A DNA stretch of 64,000 nucleotides from Homalodisca vitripennis (taxonomy: Eukaryota; Arthropoda; Insecta; Hemiptera; Cicadellidae). Location of the stretch: positions 144,711,001 through 144,775,000 of the forward strand of contig NC_060212.1 in assembly GCF_021130785.1 (NCBI RefSeq). The letters are read 5' to 3'. Every line of letters starts with the position of its first letter. Position 1 is the stretch's first letter. The notes beneath the pieces are model-generated. The model made no database searches, was not told the DNA's origin, and was given only the letters and a program-made list of their open reading frames with translations. The position numbers and the translations under genes were made by a program. Below, in pieces: positions 14,801 to 29,800 of the stretch.

Positions 14801-17800
14801 ATATTAAAAAAACACAACAATTGTATGTATTTTAACAATATAAAAGCTGTAGAACAATCTAATTGCTGTTGGTGCAGCCTATTTTAAAAATCAACATTTT
14901 GCTATAAAATACTGTGCTAAAGGTAAATCTAAACACACCACTTGCAAGAGAGAGAAACTTACTTGTACTTTATCTATAATAAACCTTTTAGACTTATGTA
15001 TGTTTTACAATCTCTCTTAGAAAAGTGTTTCATTGCTTGTTTTATACAATACTTTTTCCAGTATTCCAGCATTATTTAAATACAGCACATTTCTTTATAA
15101 GTTTATAAATTTAGAAATTTTCTTACATTTAAGTTACAGGAATAATGAAATTATTTATATTTTTCCTTAGCCACCAAAAAGAAATAATTCACAAATTTTT
15201 GTGAAAAATAAAATGTTTCATTATTTATAATGACATTTTTTAAAGTTAAAATGTTTGTATACAAGTAAATTTAGAGAATAAAAATATGTTTTATAAATAT
15301 AAAATTACATATTTACAAAATAGTGGAAATTGACTGGCCACAGGGTTTTAACCATAGTATTATAACAGGTAAGCTTTAGGTTAGCAGGTAAACTGTTAGA
15401 AAGGGCTTCTTTGCCATAACTTCGCCTGGTAAAATAAGACATCCTTTTTAGCAGAGTTATTAAAATTTCATAAAATTGAAAAACCTTTATAAAGACTTTT
15501 CATTTCCATTTGTAATGCAATATACATACTGTTTAGAAATACAAAACAAAATTCAATTACATATCTCATATTACGGCTCATTAGCAATTTTTTTATGTAT
15601 GCTTATTATCACTACGTAGAACATCTATATTTATATCTCCTCCTATTATTATATATATACCGATATTATAAAATACTGTCTGTCTAAAAACATATGATAG
15701 TCTCAACTAGAATATCTATGAACACCAGTCACTATCAACTGAAAAGTACATAAAATTTAACATACAGTACATATGCAGTCTAAAACTGTGTTTCCTCTAA
15801 TAATGTATTTGATAAAAATTTAGGAACATCCACCTTTTTCTCCTTGAGACTTACTTTGGGCAAAACTATGACAACAGTTTTAGTTGAATTTTGCCTGAAG
15901 AAAAAAAAGAATCTGAATTTGTACTTAAGTTGTGCATGTTATTTCTCCTGATTTCACATCATATTTAGTTAATATTATTATATTCCAATTTAACTCACCT
16001 GTGGTTATTTATAATTGTTCTATTTTTTTATCTTAATTGTTATATATTTTTGAAAAATAATTCACACAAATAAAATATGTTGTAGGAATTGTAGAATTGT
16101 TAGCCAGTACTTTGATTGATGTTTTTGGATACCTCATTTGTAGACTGCAAGATAAACAAAATGTATATATTATATGACAGTACTTTCTACATAGCTATAC
16201 AGACAAATTCATTACAATCCACAGGCAATTAAAAATAAATTGAACACGAAACTAACTATTTAAACTTAATACATTTTTAATTAACGAATTCCTTAAGTAA
16301 TCATGAAATACTGACTAATAAACTTTGAAGAAACTAGCGTGATGTTTCAAATAACTTCCTTGTTTCTGAATAATTCTTCAATTAAAATTTGATATTAGTA
16401 GTCTACAAGTAATACTTATCAGTGTATGTTACTACTAAAATTATTTATATTGATTAATAAGCATACATTTGTATTGTACAAATTTGCGACAAATTATGCA
16501 ACAAGATGGAGATTTAAATGTGTTACTTACGGAGGCCAGTCCCTTCTCAATCAGTAAACTCAAAATTACAGGCACAACAGAGTCTGAAAAATGTAGACAA
16601 ATAGTTAAAATGGAACATCTTTTTGTTTTGTTTTGCTGAAAGGATTAGAGCAAAAATTTTATTATAATAACAAATGCAATTTTTAAGAACAAATAAGTTA
16701 ACTTAATTACATTTAACACTTAAACCAATATTTAATACTTTTATTTTTGTGAAGCCTTTCGATAGCAAGGCTATCTTCATCAGACACATCACAAAAATAA
16801 AAGTATTAAATATTGGTTTAAGTGTTTAAATGTAATTAAGTTAACAGTAGCCAATATAAGTTCCATCTTCAACAACAAACAAGGTATGTGTAGCATATTC
16901 ACTGGAGCAGTTCGCACCAAAATAGTCTGATGACATTCGAGGTAGTGTTGCCATATCGCTGCTGATCACTAGCTGTTCCCGCTACAATGTGGCTTGATGT
17001 GGCTAAGGTCATACTGTCTATTTAATTTACACTAGCTGTTACCCGCGGCTTCGCACACGATCTTTAGAAAAGTCCTTATATTACTTAGTAAAAGCAATTA
17101 TGCGCGATTAGCCGCGGGGTAACAGCTAGTTCGTCAATACATTCATAGTATTTTATAACGAAAAACTCTTGATTTTCAATAAAATACCAATTACAACCAG
17201 ATACCCAGTTACCCACGGCTTCGCACGCGATTTCCTGCAGAAAAATTGGGACATAGCAGGCATATTTCTTTTGAACGTCCTTATTACCCTTCTGAGATAA
17301 ATAGTCACTGAAAGATACTCCAAGCTCATGAACTATTTAAGATTTAAATTTTAAAACAGTCTCAATATGCACTTGTGAAATAACTGGAATTTTTCTCTAA
17401 TATTCTATGATTTTTGTATACAATTGAACTATATTAGCCCAGCGTGGACAGGAGTCAAAAGTCGAATTCATTTGCACACATACGATGTAATAAATGATGG
17501 CGCTCAATGTAATTTTGAAACGAAAATAGGCATATATTAGGTACATAATATTATTACAGTCTAATGATTATGAGCTCCAGATGTTAAACGAAATTGCGTA
17601 TGGTTTTTATTTTATTGAAACAAAATTTGCTGATTCTCTTAAGCTTACTTTATGCTTTCAAGCTATAAATGTAAAGAAATTTAAAATCGTAATTAAATTA
17701 TATAAACATATTTGTTTGTCGCATTATATATGTTTACAAAGAACAGCTGATTAAATTTGAACAGGCTCTTTCACTTAATAACATATGTTTGCTGCAATGC

Positions 17801-20800
17801 ATTTCTTACGGGTATTTCCGTAACTTTTAGAGACCAGTGGGGCAGAATCCTGAATCGGGATAAAAAGTATCCTATGTCTTTCTCCCAGTCCTTAGCTACC
17901 TCCCTACCAATTTTCAGCCAAATCGGTTCAGCCGTTCTTGAGTTATAAATAGTGTAACTAACACGACTTTCTTTTATTTATATAGATGTTGTCTGCAAAA
18001 CAGATGAATGAAATAAAATGTATGTATGTTTCTTTATGGTAAAAACTGATGATGTGTGTTTATTGTAACAGATGTTGAGACATCACATAATTTTCCATAC
18101 ATGTAAAACTGGCAACAGTGTTGGATGTAGGGTGTGGAGAGGATTCAGATGCAATAGCCACCACCGGACTATTTTTGTGCAGGCTACTCTAGTAGTGAAA
18201 ATATCTTAACACCTTGACATCATTAAGGTTTCATTTTATCTTTTTATGATAAGCTCTCAATGTCACACCTGTAAATGTCCGAAACTCAAAGTCTGTTCTT
18301 TATTTGAATAAATAGTTGTGTAACTAAGGAGCAACTGCTATTTAGCAGTCTTGTTGATTGGTGCTGACTCTAAATGAAATATATTTAATTACTACAACAC
18401 CAAGAGAATTTAATTTTCAGTCCAACTTTCGTCAAACAGCAATCACAAAGTTGGTTTTCACCTTGTGCTTTTCTAACTTTTACTTATGGAGTTGCTTTTA
18501 TTTATGAAGTAAAACATTATCCTCTATTATTAATACTGAATAGAATAATTTTATTGTTGAAAAATTAAGCCAACTACTGTTATTAGGAACCATGTCTTAA
18601 AAAAAAAAACCCCTGCACAGAGGTATCAATATTACTATAGTAAACCAACAGTAATGCTACTACGTAAGGCCTGAACATATGCTTACTTAAATACTTGCAA
18701 CAAAAACATAATTTGATGCAAAAATGGTAATTTCACAAGTTTGCTTATTTAAAATATACCTTATAATATTTATAAAATAATTATATAATATATTATTCAT
18801 ATTGGAGTGCTTATTTAAAAGTAAGTTTTCTAAATTCTCACATTTTACAATGAAATTTTACTGTTAGTGAAATAAAATTTTGTGAATAACTCTATGGTAT
18901 TTTATAATTGATTTACAATATTAAAGTAATATGTGTACGTGTGTTTTTGTTGTACTATGTATATGTGTGTAAACTATTTAAACACTATTTAAAAGTTATT
19001 AATATTGTATAGTTTTAAATCAAATCAAATTATTTATTGCACATGAAATTTGTACTAAATGATACAAAAGTAACCACAAACTTGTACGTTGTCATATTAT
19101 TTCTACTTGGTCCAAGAAAGAACTCTATCGATTTAAAGGTCAAAATGTCAAAAAACTGTCCATGCTTCTGTGCGCTAACTCTTTCGTTAAATTCTGTCAG
19201 ATCCTTCAATACTTCATTGTATCGGTTTATTGAAAAATGGTTCCAAAATATTTACCAGAGATTTGTTTTTGAGTTTCCAAAATTGGAACTGTCACTGTCC
19301 TGTAAGGAATTGGTAACAGACAATAAATTATATGCTGCACTAAAAAATTTTAAAAGAACTGACAGTGTGTAAAGGCATAAACTGGTGCTGTGTGTAGCAA
19401 ACATAATCATGAACGCATGTGAAATGGCAAACAAACCGTATTTGGAAATTGTGAGCTAGCAGTTTAAAAACACTTACAAATGATGAGAAGAATGGATGGA
19501 TGTTCAGGCCCCCCCTCCTGTCGTCCTGTGAGAACAATGAACCACTGCATTGGGTCCACTCTGATTCCATATCTGTTAAATAATATTTAACTATATTTAA
19601 TCATTTTTACTAACACTAATTATATTACTGGAATTATGTACAAGTTTTTATTTTATGTTTTGCAAAGTATTTGTATTTTATCAGTTGAAAGCCTTGAGAG
19701 CCAACGTTTGATTATTGTAACATTAATAACCAAAACCCAATCTATCACAGGTTTTGAAAACCTTGTATATTATTCCTACTAAGAGAATTCATAGATTCAT
19801 TTTCTATATTTTCTCCTCCAAAACATTGGAAAATGGTTTTGACTTATTATTTATGTTTGTTACATATATTGACAACTCGTAGTACGAGTTTCACCAGCTA
19901 AATTAAAATAAATAATGCATTGCTGACGACATATTTTAACACAAATAATATTGTAAAAACATTTTTTTATCAAATGGCTTTGTAATTTTACAATAATGTC
20001 TCCAGGTATATAACAAAAATGAAATCCATATATAAGGTATTTTTCTAATTGCGTTTTTTTGAGCTTGAATAAAAAAAAAAAAACATAAAATTATTAGTTG
20101 TTTGAAGTGTTTTATGCTGAAAAAGCAAAACAAAAATTAACATTTCATCTAGAATATTAACATTTTCAGTGGTACTGCATCAACATTGTCTACAATGTCT
20201 ACATAGTAGATGATCAATATTTTATTAATGTTTCATATATAACATTTTTGTTTTAACTAGTTTATTTAGTTCACAGCATTCTCCGAGCACAGAACTATTG
20301 ATAGTTATTGATTTTTTCTCTATCACTATCTTCTAGCAGTGCTATTATTTCTGAATTTTTATAGGTTTGCACAAAATGGCTTTTTGTCATAATTGTTTTG
20401 AATTTTGACACCATGTTACATATATTATAAAATAAAATAATGTACTAAGTATATGACCTTTATTTAGTTTTACCTGTGCTCTTTCAAATGATATAACTGA
20501 AAAAAATATAATATAAAAATAATGTACATACAAAAAAAGTTACTTCAAACTTGTAATTAACATTTTTTCATTTTTTATTACATTTTTTACATGAATAAGA
20601 ATAGAAAAAAATTGTTACATATATCACAGTGCTCATTTCATTACAAAAATTGAAAAATAGTTGATCAAACTTAGATGTTTAGCATTTTTATATAATTTTC
20701 CCCCAGATGCTTGCAAAACTGTGATAAATGATCTGGCAATTCATGCATATGGCTTAGGGAAATGGAAGTGGCACTGATAGGGTTAAAATAGTTCATATTT

Positions 20801-23800
20801 AATATTTCTTAATAAGGAAATGTTTAACATTATGTTAACTGAACTTATTACGATTATTTTGTACTTTATTTGTTAGAGCATCAATGGTGTTTACTAAACA
20901 AATTCTGAAATTCTCTAAATAATATTGAAACACAACACCTCTTGTAAAATAATATCATATGGTTTATCTATACTGGTTTATTTATATTAGGAAAAGTCTT
21001 TTTATTAATAATCCATTATAATATGTACAATTCCAATTAATCATACTTCAAAATCAAACCTATTGAACAACAAATATCTTACTTTAATAGATTTTCTAAT
21101 AAAAGGCGAATTCCACCCATGAAGAGAAGAAGGAAACCCCAGTTTATGAAACCGGTGAAGTTGTTGAAATTCGATGACCAAGTAAACAACGAATCTCTGG
21201 GTTTGTGACATCTGGAAAATTATAACAGATAAATTACATACAGCACTGACAGAATGAAATACTCATAGGGCAGGAGGTGCATGAATAATTATTTTATCTC
21301 TATTAACCCGCCATCATAGCACTCTGAAATGACTCACCGTTTAACTATGTACAATTAATGCATATTACAAGAATAGACACATCAATTAATTACGTATCCT
21401 GATGTTCTTCAAATACAGAACAACTGGTGAGATGTTGTCACAAATTCCATGTTTCAGATATAACACTCTATCATCAGCCAACTGCACAACACACTTAAAC
21501 ACAACAAAAAAAAAAAAACTCAGTTCACACAGACGAATTGAAATTTTAAAACATGACATAAAGGTTCTTTTCATGTCAAGGTCTGCTGTTGTGCCCTGTG
21601 GCCTACAAAGTTTTACTGTGTCTATGTGAACTGAGTGTTTTTTGTTGTTATGTTATGTGCATTAACTAAAAAAATTAAGCCATTTTTAAATAAATTCAAT
21701 TTTATATTGCAGTCTGTCTTATGTCTATCCGAAACGTGTAACTTATTACAACACCACACTGGTTGTTTATGAATTTGATGGAGAGAAGGATATCTAAATA
21801 ATTGTAAATTTAATTCAAAAGGAACATTACCAATGAATTTGAACCATAAACCAGAAGCTGGTAAAAATAATTTTACCAATGTTATTACAAACCATAATGG
21901 CTTAAATATCAATCAAAAGCTTGTGAGTGTGTTTATATGTTTAGTTGTCTTTGGATATGTCATAGTCTGAAAGCAGATGTCATTTTATACAAAACCATGT
22001 CTGTAGTGTTTAATGATGTGTGAAAAAGGTGTGTGTTTTGCTGTTTAAAATTTGTACTGGAGCATATTTGTTTACATTATTATAACTTTTCATAACTTAT
22101 AATATCGTACTTCATAAGAATAAATAAAACTCATTGTTGTATGAAAATCATGAAGGGATTGTTTTTATGTAATGCTAAGCATCTGCAATGATGAAAAAAA
22201 AAAAACATAACACATGGTTTTTTTATGAAGAAATATTACGAGGGTTATTAGGAAAATAAGGTTCCCATGATTTTTTTCAAATAGACAGCTCTATATTTCT
22301 ACTTAGTGTTATACATCAATTTAAAACTTAAAAGTTAAGCTATTTTTCCACATAATCACCGTTTCTGTCCAAACACTTTTGTAGACGATGCTCCAACTTT
22401 TCTATCCCCATGTTGTAGAATTCTGCCGCCAATCCTTTGAGGAATCGAGTAACCTCTTCCTTGACTTCATCATCGGTACTGAAGCGTTGGCCACCCTAGT
22501 GTTCCTTTAATTTTGGGAATAAGTGATAATCACTTGGGGCTAGGTCTGGGCTGTAGGGGGGATGGGGCACAACAGTCCAGCCAATATTTGTCAGCAGTTC
22601 TTGAGTTTGACGTGAGACATGAGGTCGAGCGTTGTCATGAAGAAGCCTCACACCCCTGGACAATTTTCCTCTCCGGCGGTTCTGGATCGCGCGTCTCAGT
22701 TTTATAATGTGTCGCAATATTGTTTACTGTGGTTCCTGTGAATGGTGATTCTCCGATCTTCAAGCAATATTGTCTGAACTTTTTCAACAACTCCATCTGA
22801 AACTGAAGGCCGTCCACTTCGGTTTTCATCGTGAATTTCCATGCGGCCTTCACTGAATTCTCTACACCATTTCCGAACGTGTTGAACAGATATGCAGTTT
22901 TCCCCATAAACTTCGATTAACTGACGATGAATTTCAACAGGTGAAATCTGTTTTGCATTTAAAAAACGTATCACAGCACGAATTTCGCATCTGGCGGTAA
23001 CAACGATAGGGAGCTCCATCTTCGAAAGCAGCTAGGCCGGCACTGTTGGACGTTAGCGAGGCGCGAAAGGTATGGATATTGAGAGGGACAGCTGATGAGT
23101 AGGACAGTGTTGCCAGATTTGTCCCAACATATCGCATTCTGTCTCGGCGGCATAGGGAACGTTATTTTTCTAATACCCCTCGTATATTTCTTTGTTCATT
23201 AAAAAATTTGAGACTATTATTCAGAATTTTAAATTAATGTAATATTTTAGCTACTAAATGGATAATTATTCCTGTAACTTTATAACATCAAGTAACATTT
23301 TAAAAAGTTATTACAATTTTTATGTTTTATATTTCCTGGGATAAATACAGGCCGTTAATCCTCTCCCGGTTGAATTACCGTGACGCGCTTTTGGCGCTAC
23401 TGGGCTGAATTAAATCGGCCGCTCTGCCGCGAGGGGACACTTATTCTCATTTTAACGAAGTTAAGAACATTTTACTTTAATAAAACTATTATGTATTGTA
23501 CATCGTTACAAAGATGATTAAATCCTCTATAATAACGTTGTATTTATTAAAAAAAAATATTAACCTTATGAGGTAAATTAAAATCAAACAAAAATGGTGC
23601 TATCATGCAAACACAGTGAACCTGCCATCTATGAAGTACAGAACCAAGTGTAAAGACTGCGAAAACAACTAACTAAATGATTTCAGTAAATAAGTGGTTA
23701 TAAAAAGTCCCAAATAGTTCATCAAATTACGTAAGATAGCAGCACAAGTCAGAAAGAATATGTACTACTAAACAACTAGATCACCGTCAATGAAGTAATC

Positions 23801-26800
23801 AATGAATCGTTTCAAATTATTAATCCTAGATAGCGTCCCTAGTCATAAAGCTATGAATAAACAAGGCAACAATGACACTGCCAATAGATATTTCCAGTAT
23901 TACTTCCCCCAAACAATCGTATGATAGCAGCACAAAGCAGAGGGCGTTGATAAAGCAGTTGGAGGCGATTGGACTTTAGTGCCAGGCGCCCTGCCGAGGC
24001 GTTTCGAGGCGTTTGCCCGGGAGAGGGTTAAAGCTGCAACCATTAGTCCCTTTACTTAGTTGTCTGACGATATATAAACTATTCTTTAGGTGTCTGATGA
24101 TTTTAAGTATGTATATCACGCTATCAAAATATGCCCTGAGAAAAAAAATGATCATTCAATATTTTAAACCCTTTGATACCCTCTTATTTCAACTCCCAAA
24201 AAAACTAGTGCAGCTGACAACTGTTTTCTTTCTCAGGAAAAGTACCAGGTTGTGTGTTTATAACAGTGCAAACTGGTTATCGGTTTCTAGACTATCAGTC
24301 TGATATTATACTTAAAAAAAAATTTAATTAATGTAAATAATTAACTAAATGTTAAATACATTTTACAAAGAAAGCCTGCAAAACATACACTAACAGGTGT
24401 GCATTTGTGAAAATATGATGAGGTTTAAGTGAAATATCGTCAACAAATTACAATAGTGTTACAACTGATTTGGACCTCTTCCTCTCTGATTTGCTTTGCA
24501 GTAGAAGCCAACATACTGACACTGACCACCCCAATCAGTTCTGTCAATAGTCATTTATAAAGCAATCAGTCCACTTGTCGTAGATTAGTTCCCCCACAAG
24601 ACTTCGTTCACACCAATTATGTTACTTCAACACATTGTTTTACATTTGGCCCTTACATAAAATCTTTAGGAATAGTCTATACTACCACTGATGATAATCT
24701 CTAAGTGAGAAATGTGTATTTTGTTACTAAAGTAGCAAGAAAAACTATTTATTCTATAAAAGATTTTGTTGCTGTAAAACTTGAACTAGAGCAATAACCT
24801 TGGGAGCTTCTATATGAAATTTTAACGAGCTACTGAAGTAGTTTGTGTAAGTTTATAAACTAAACATACGTTACAGAAACAATTTTCAAACAAAGTTTTT
24901 CCTAAAAGTATAACCTTTAATTTTTTACAATTATTATTTCACCATAGACGTATTGATACAATAATCTTATCTCAAAGTTCAGCATGAAGTGGCTGTTGTA
25001 AAACATGGACATTTGATTTTCCTGTCAAGATAATACTGAAGTGTTCATGAGGTCACCAGATGAAAAATCATCATTGGTTCAGTTGAAACAGACTATGAAT
25101 CATCTAATTCATGTCCATATTTAGTTTTTCTATATTTAAAATTAAAATAGCAGTGTCTTGTCTGAATATACTATAAACAAATTCAATTTTTCCATGTACA
25201 CTCACCTTAGATAATTAATTATAATTACATTAGATATATTATTTTAACATTAATGTTATAAAACATAATTCTACTATATTAATTAATGTAATGTAATTAA
25301 CAAATATTTATTATATTTGTAAAATTAGGAAAATAATGAAAACAATTGTAAGGTGAGAAATTATACATAACCCAGCATCAGTAGTAATTGTGGTAATCTT
25401 TTATTGACCTCTGATAATTCTATCTTATCACATCCTCACCTCAAGTTTATGGTCAACAAACATTGATTTTAAAAGAGGCAGTTGGTAATAAGCCACAGCC
25501 TTCTTTAGTCATTTCCTTTTATAATAGTAGACATTTTTTACAAAATAATTATGAATCCATAATTGTTGGTTAATATTAAATGTAATCAAGATATTCAATA
25601 GACAATATTATTCAAGAATATTATTTTGGCATATGTTTTGAATGAAGTAGGACTGATATTTTCCCTTATCTTAAGACTATTTCCCTATAATTAATTTTCG
25701 TTAAGTGTTTTAAATACACTTCTAATCAAACAACTATAACTACAATTAATTGTAGACTTTGTTATTTGAGAGACTATAATATAATAGCTCTAAAATCTTC
25801 CTGACGACATATTCTAAACCAATTTGGAGCTATAAGTTTTCTGACCATATTCTATTACATTGTTACCTTTTAAATTATAAAATGTGAAAGGAGTTAAAAA
25901 AGAGTAAGGAACAATATTTTAAGAGAGCAATTTAACTTACTATTGAAATCAAGTATTTTGTACCATAGTAATCATGGTCCTAACAACTTTATTTTTTTGT
26001 TGCTGTATTCTCCATATAACACTATAGGATTAATTCAATTGATCTTTATTCCATTATATATTTTACATCAGTACAGGAATAGTGTTTTAAAAACCAAAAC
26101 TATAACTATAACATAGCTTAGTTTCACAATTTTTTACAACCAAAACTAAATAAATTGTTGTGACAACTGTTCCATAATTAATGTACTGAAATAAATTCCT
26201 CAATAATATAAAAAGGGTGACTTGTAACAAAATAATCTTTTAATATTTTCTTTAAAATGTTTAAATTACTTTCATATTTCATAGTAGCTGCTTGGTAACT
26301 TGAATAAAAAAATACTGTCCAACATAAGTCTGCCTTTTCATAAAATTCACTAAGTACCCTGTCTATTATAATCAGATATTATAACCAGCCTTATATTATA
26401 GTGATGTGCTGTGTTGATTTCTCTGTTTGATCGTTGTTTCATCTTAAAATGTAATACAGTTTGAGATATATAAATACGATTTGTAAAGTCATAATGCCAA
26501 AATCCGCAAAAGCACTCTATAGTGTTCATTACATTTAAGTTTTTCTTCTTATTTTTGAATACTAAAATGAAACCACAGAACAGTATATAGTGAAACACTT
26601 ATTCAGCATGTTTTAATAACATTTATAGAAACGTTTATTTCATTTTTGAAATATACACTTTGAAAATGGATTTATAAATACTGTAATGAGATAGATGTTA
26701 ATATATTAAAAATAACTTTTATTGTAGGACTGTCATTAATAATCTCCTGAGCTTCATTGGCTCTTATGGCATTTACATCACAGAAGGCTGATTAAAACTC

Positions 26801-29800
26801 ACGGCAGAGTCACTATAAACAGTTTCAAAGACAACCATCATTCAGTATAGAACATAATATATTTGGATATTTATTTCATTATACAAAATATGCATTTTGA
26901 AAAGCCATTCAAAAGATTTGAGACCATTTTTTGCCACAGGAGAAAATAGTGTAAACTCGCACCTAGCCGTTTACTACATAAAGGTTTCATTATAGAACTG
27001 ACAATGTCATGAAGATCTAAAAGTGGCTTTACTTGGGTAGGGGAACAAAAATGCCCCATTTAGGTGATCAAACAGGGAAGAATTTCATCAAGTGAGGTGA
27101 GTAAAAGTAAAAGCTACGTGCTATAAAACGACTAATAGCCTTAGTCTACTTTCATGTTGTTCTTATAAATTAACATTTACACTATGTTTATCTCACATAA
27201 ACGTCATAGTTTACTAGTCACTTTACTTAATTTGTTAACTTTTTTAGTGGAAATCACTTAAAAAGTTTCAAGTGACAGCAACACTAAAGAAAAGTTAGGA
27301 AAGACACAATAAGAATGATTTCTGCATGAAGGAATAAATCTTCAAAAATATTGAGATTTCAACCAAAAATCTATTGAAAATATATGAGAATAACAGTAAA
27401 AGGGTTCTTTTTTTCTTGAAGCAAAAGCTTACCTAACCCAACTAGCTGACTGTCTTGCATACCCAAGAGTTTACCACCCTAATGAAGAGCTATTCATTAG
27501 CCAACCACCCTATCTGAGGGCTTACCAATTATTAATTTATCAATAAATTTGAACCATATCACACATTTTATCCCTTTAGATGGAATTTCTTGTGTTTTTA
27601 AGGCCTTGCCTCACATTTATTTAATTATTATTGCTACTCTAGTCTATTTGCTATTATATTTGAGCACTTTATATTTGAAAAACCAACATAAAATATTATG
27701 TACGAGCCATGTACACAAAAACTGTGATTACTGAATTATTTCTTGATCGTATAATGGTTATACTGTTGTAAATAAATGCCAATGTGTATAATAATAATAG
27801 CCATATATTGCATAGTATTAATAAACACATTTAGATGCTGTTTATCAAACTCTAACCAGTAGTATCAACAAGGTCCGATTATACCACACCATGTTTTGTG
27901 TAACAGGCCTCCTTCACTGGGGTTGCATGTAAAATAAGGTTTATAGCCATTTCAGCTGTAGTAGAGCAAGCGGCCACCACCACAATCGAATCAGGGTACA
28001 CTAAATTATCAATTAGAAACACCTAAACTAACAAATAAAAAAAAAACATTACAATTATAGTTATTTACGATTAATTATTGCTGGGTCTTGAGTAACAACA
28101 TTGTTCCAAACTAATTCAAACAAAGTAAAATCATTTGTATGATCGTTAAGTATGATGACAATATGTGTTATTTGCGTAACAAGCTGTCAGGCACATTTAT
28201 CCTTCAAAATAATTTAAATACACTGTTTTGTTAATTTTATTTTATAAATTCAACTAGCCTAGATAGGCTTTTGTTCATCATTAAATTATTACTTTTATAA
28301 ATAAAGAACAGCTAAACTAGATTGTAATTTTAAATATCTATATCGTAATTCGGTTCAACATTTTGGTTTTGGTAGAGTTTAGATAAATATTAATGATTTG
28401 TTGCGATTTGATTACTGATGGAGGCCACTTATTATACTGCAGTCCTCATTTCAATCTCGAGATGTCTAGTGGACAGATAGACAATCATACAGAAAAGATA
28501 TTTCCATGTACCCTGAAATATTGTACCAGACTGTTGAACAATATGCTTCAATGACACTCAGCCAAATTCCATGCTTGTACATGCACCATCATAGAACTCG
28601 CTCTTGTCTATGTAGAAATGTAGTTCTAAGCAAAATTTAAAGTCTATAAATGAAATCCTTCTCGAAATATCTTGCCTTAAGTACATTCAAATTTCAAAAC
28701 AATATTTTTACACCTTTTAACACCAATATCCGTACTATACAAACCACCAATGTCTGTATAGTGTGGAAGCTCGGATTTCTTTACTGTACTGGCAGTACAA
28801 AACCTTCAAAAATTCATTAGAATGAATTTAGATTTGCTAAGCCACTGGACTCTTTAGTTGATTATGGCTGAAGTTGAAAAATAAGCAGACAGCTGATGTT
28901 TATTTACATTCGTTCTTTAATGGTTATGCTGTGTTTACTAAGAGTTATTTATTCTTTTGAATGAATGTTTAGTTTTACATACGAGTAAAATAATTCAAAA
29001 TAAGTTATCTGTTATTGAAAATACCTTTTTGAACAAACTGACTTATAATGGTATTTGTGTTTATGATAACGATTTTAGCCACAGATGTGTACTTTGTGTA
29101 AAAAGTGTTTTTTATTTTTATCTTTAGGTACTGACCAAGTTAGCTAGTGACAAGCGACAACTCAATAGTTGACTGATTTGATATATATATATTGTATATA
29201 TAGTACTAAAAACAGAAATTGTTTTTCCTTTATGAAAGTATTAGGCAAAAATATTTTTTTAATAACTGTGGTTCCAAAATTGGTAATTTTATAAAAAGTG
29301 TGTTACATTGAGTACTTGCCAACGTTTGCTCAGGCCTCTAATTTGTTAGTTTCCTATATTTAAAAAATAAGTGTAAATATCAGAGGTAACGATTTATTAA
29401 ATAAGATATTTTTATAATTTTAGCTATACAGGCTATACAAAGAAAAATGTATAAATATTATTTAAATTTCTTTTTCATATACTGGCAAAAACTGATTAAA
29501 ATTCTATACTCAAACATGTTTTTTTTTTTTTTTTCTCATTAAAAATCCAATTTGATGACCCCCAGGCAATAGGAGTTAGTCCACTTCCAATGCTCCAATA
29601 ACCCCAGAGCCTGAAATAAGAAATTAAAAAACCAACTCAAGATCTTTAAAATTTCTGCTCATGATTTATTAAAATAAAAGCTTATGCTATTTAAAAAGTA
29701 CCTTGACAGTTTTTGAATAATGCAATAAAATGACTGGATGTAAAAGGGTTAATTTAATTAAACTAAATGTGTCATTATTTCTATACCAATTATAAATATT

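Noticed and set aside
22513..22707. Plus-strand frame across mariner
   Set aside because: Antisense of the mariner transposase.
29543..29611. Possible extra DGAT1 exon (acceptor TTATTTCAG, open frame in phase with exon 1)
   Set aside because: Exon 1 joined directly to the exon at 21211 gives the conserved PDKPCHKPRDS join. The extra piece has no similarity to the family, ends in a poly-A run on the minus strand and has no donor, so it looks like a retroposed tail.
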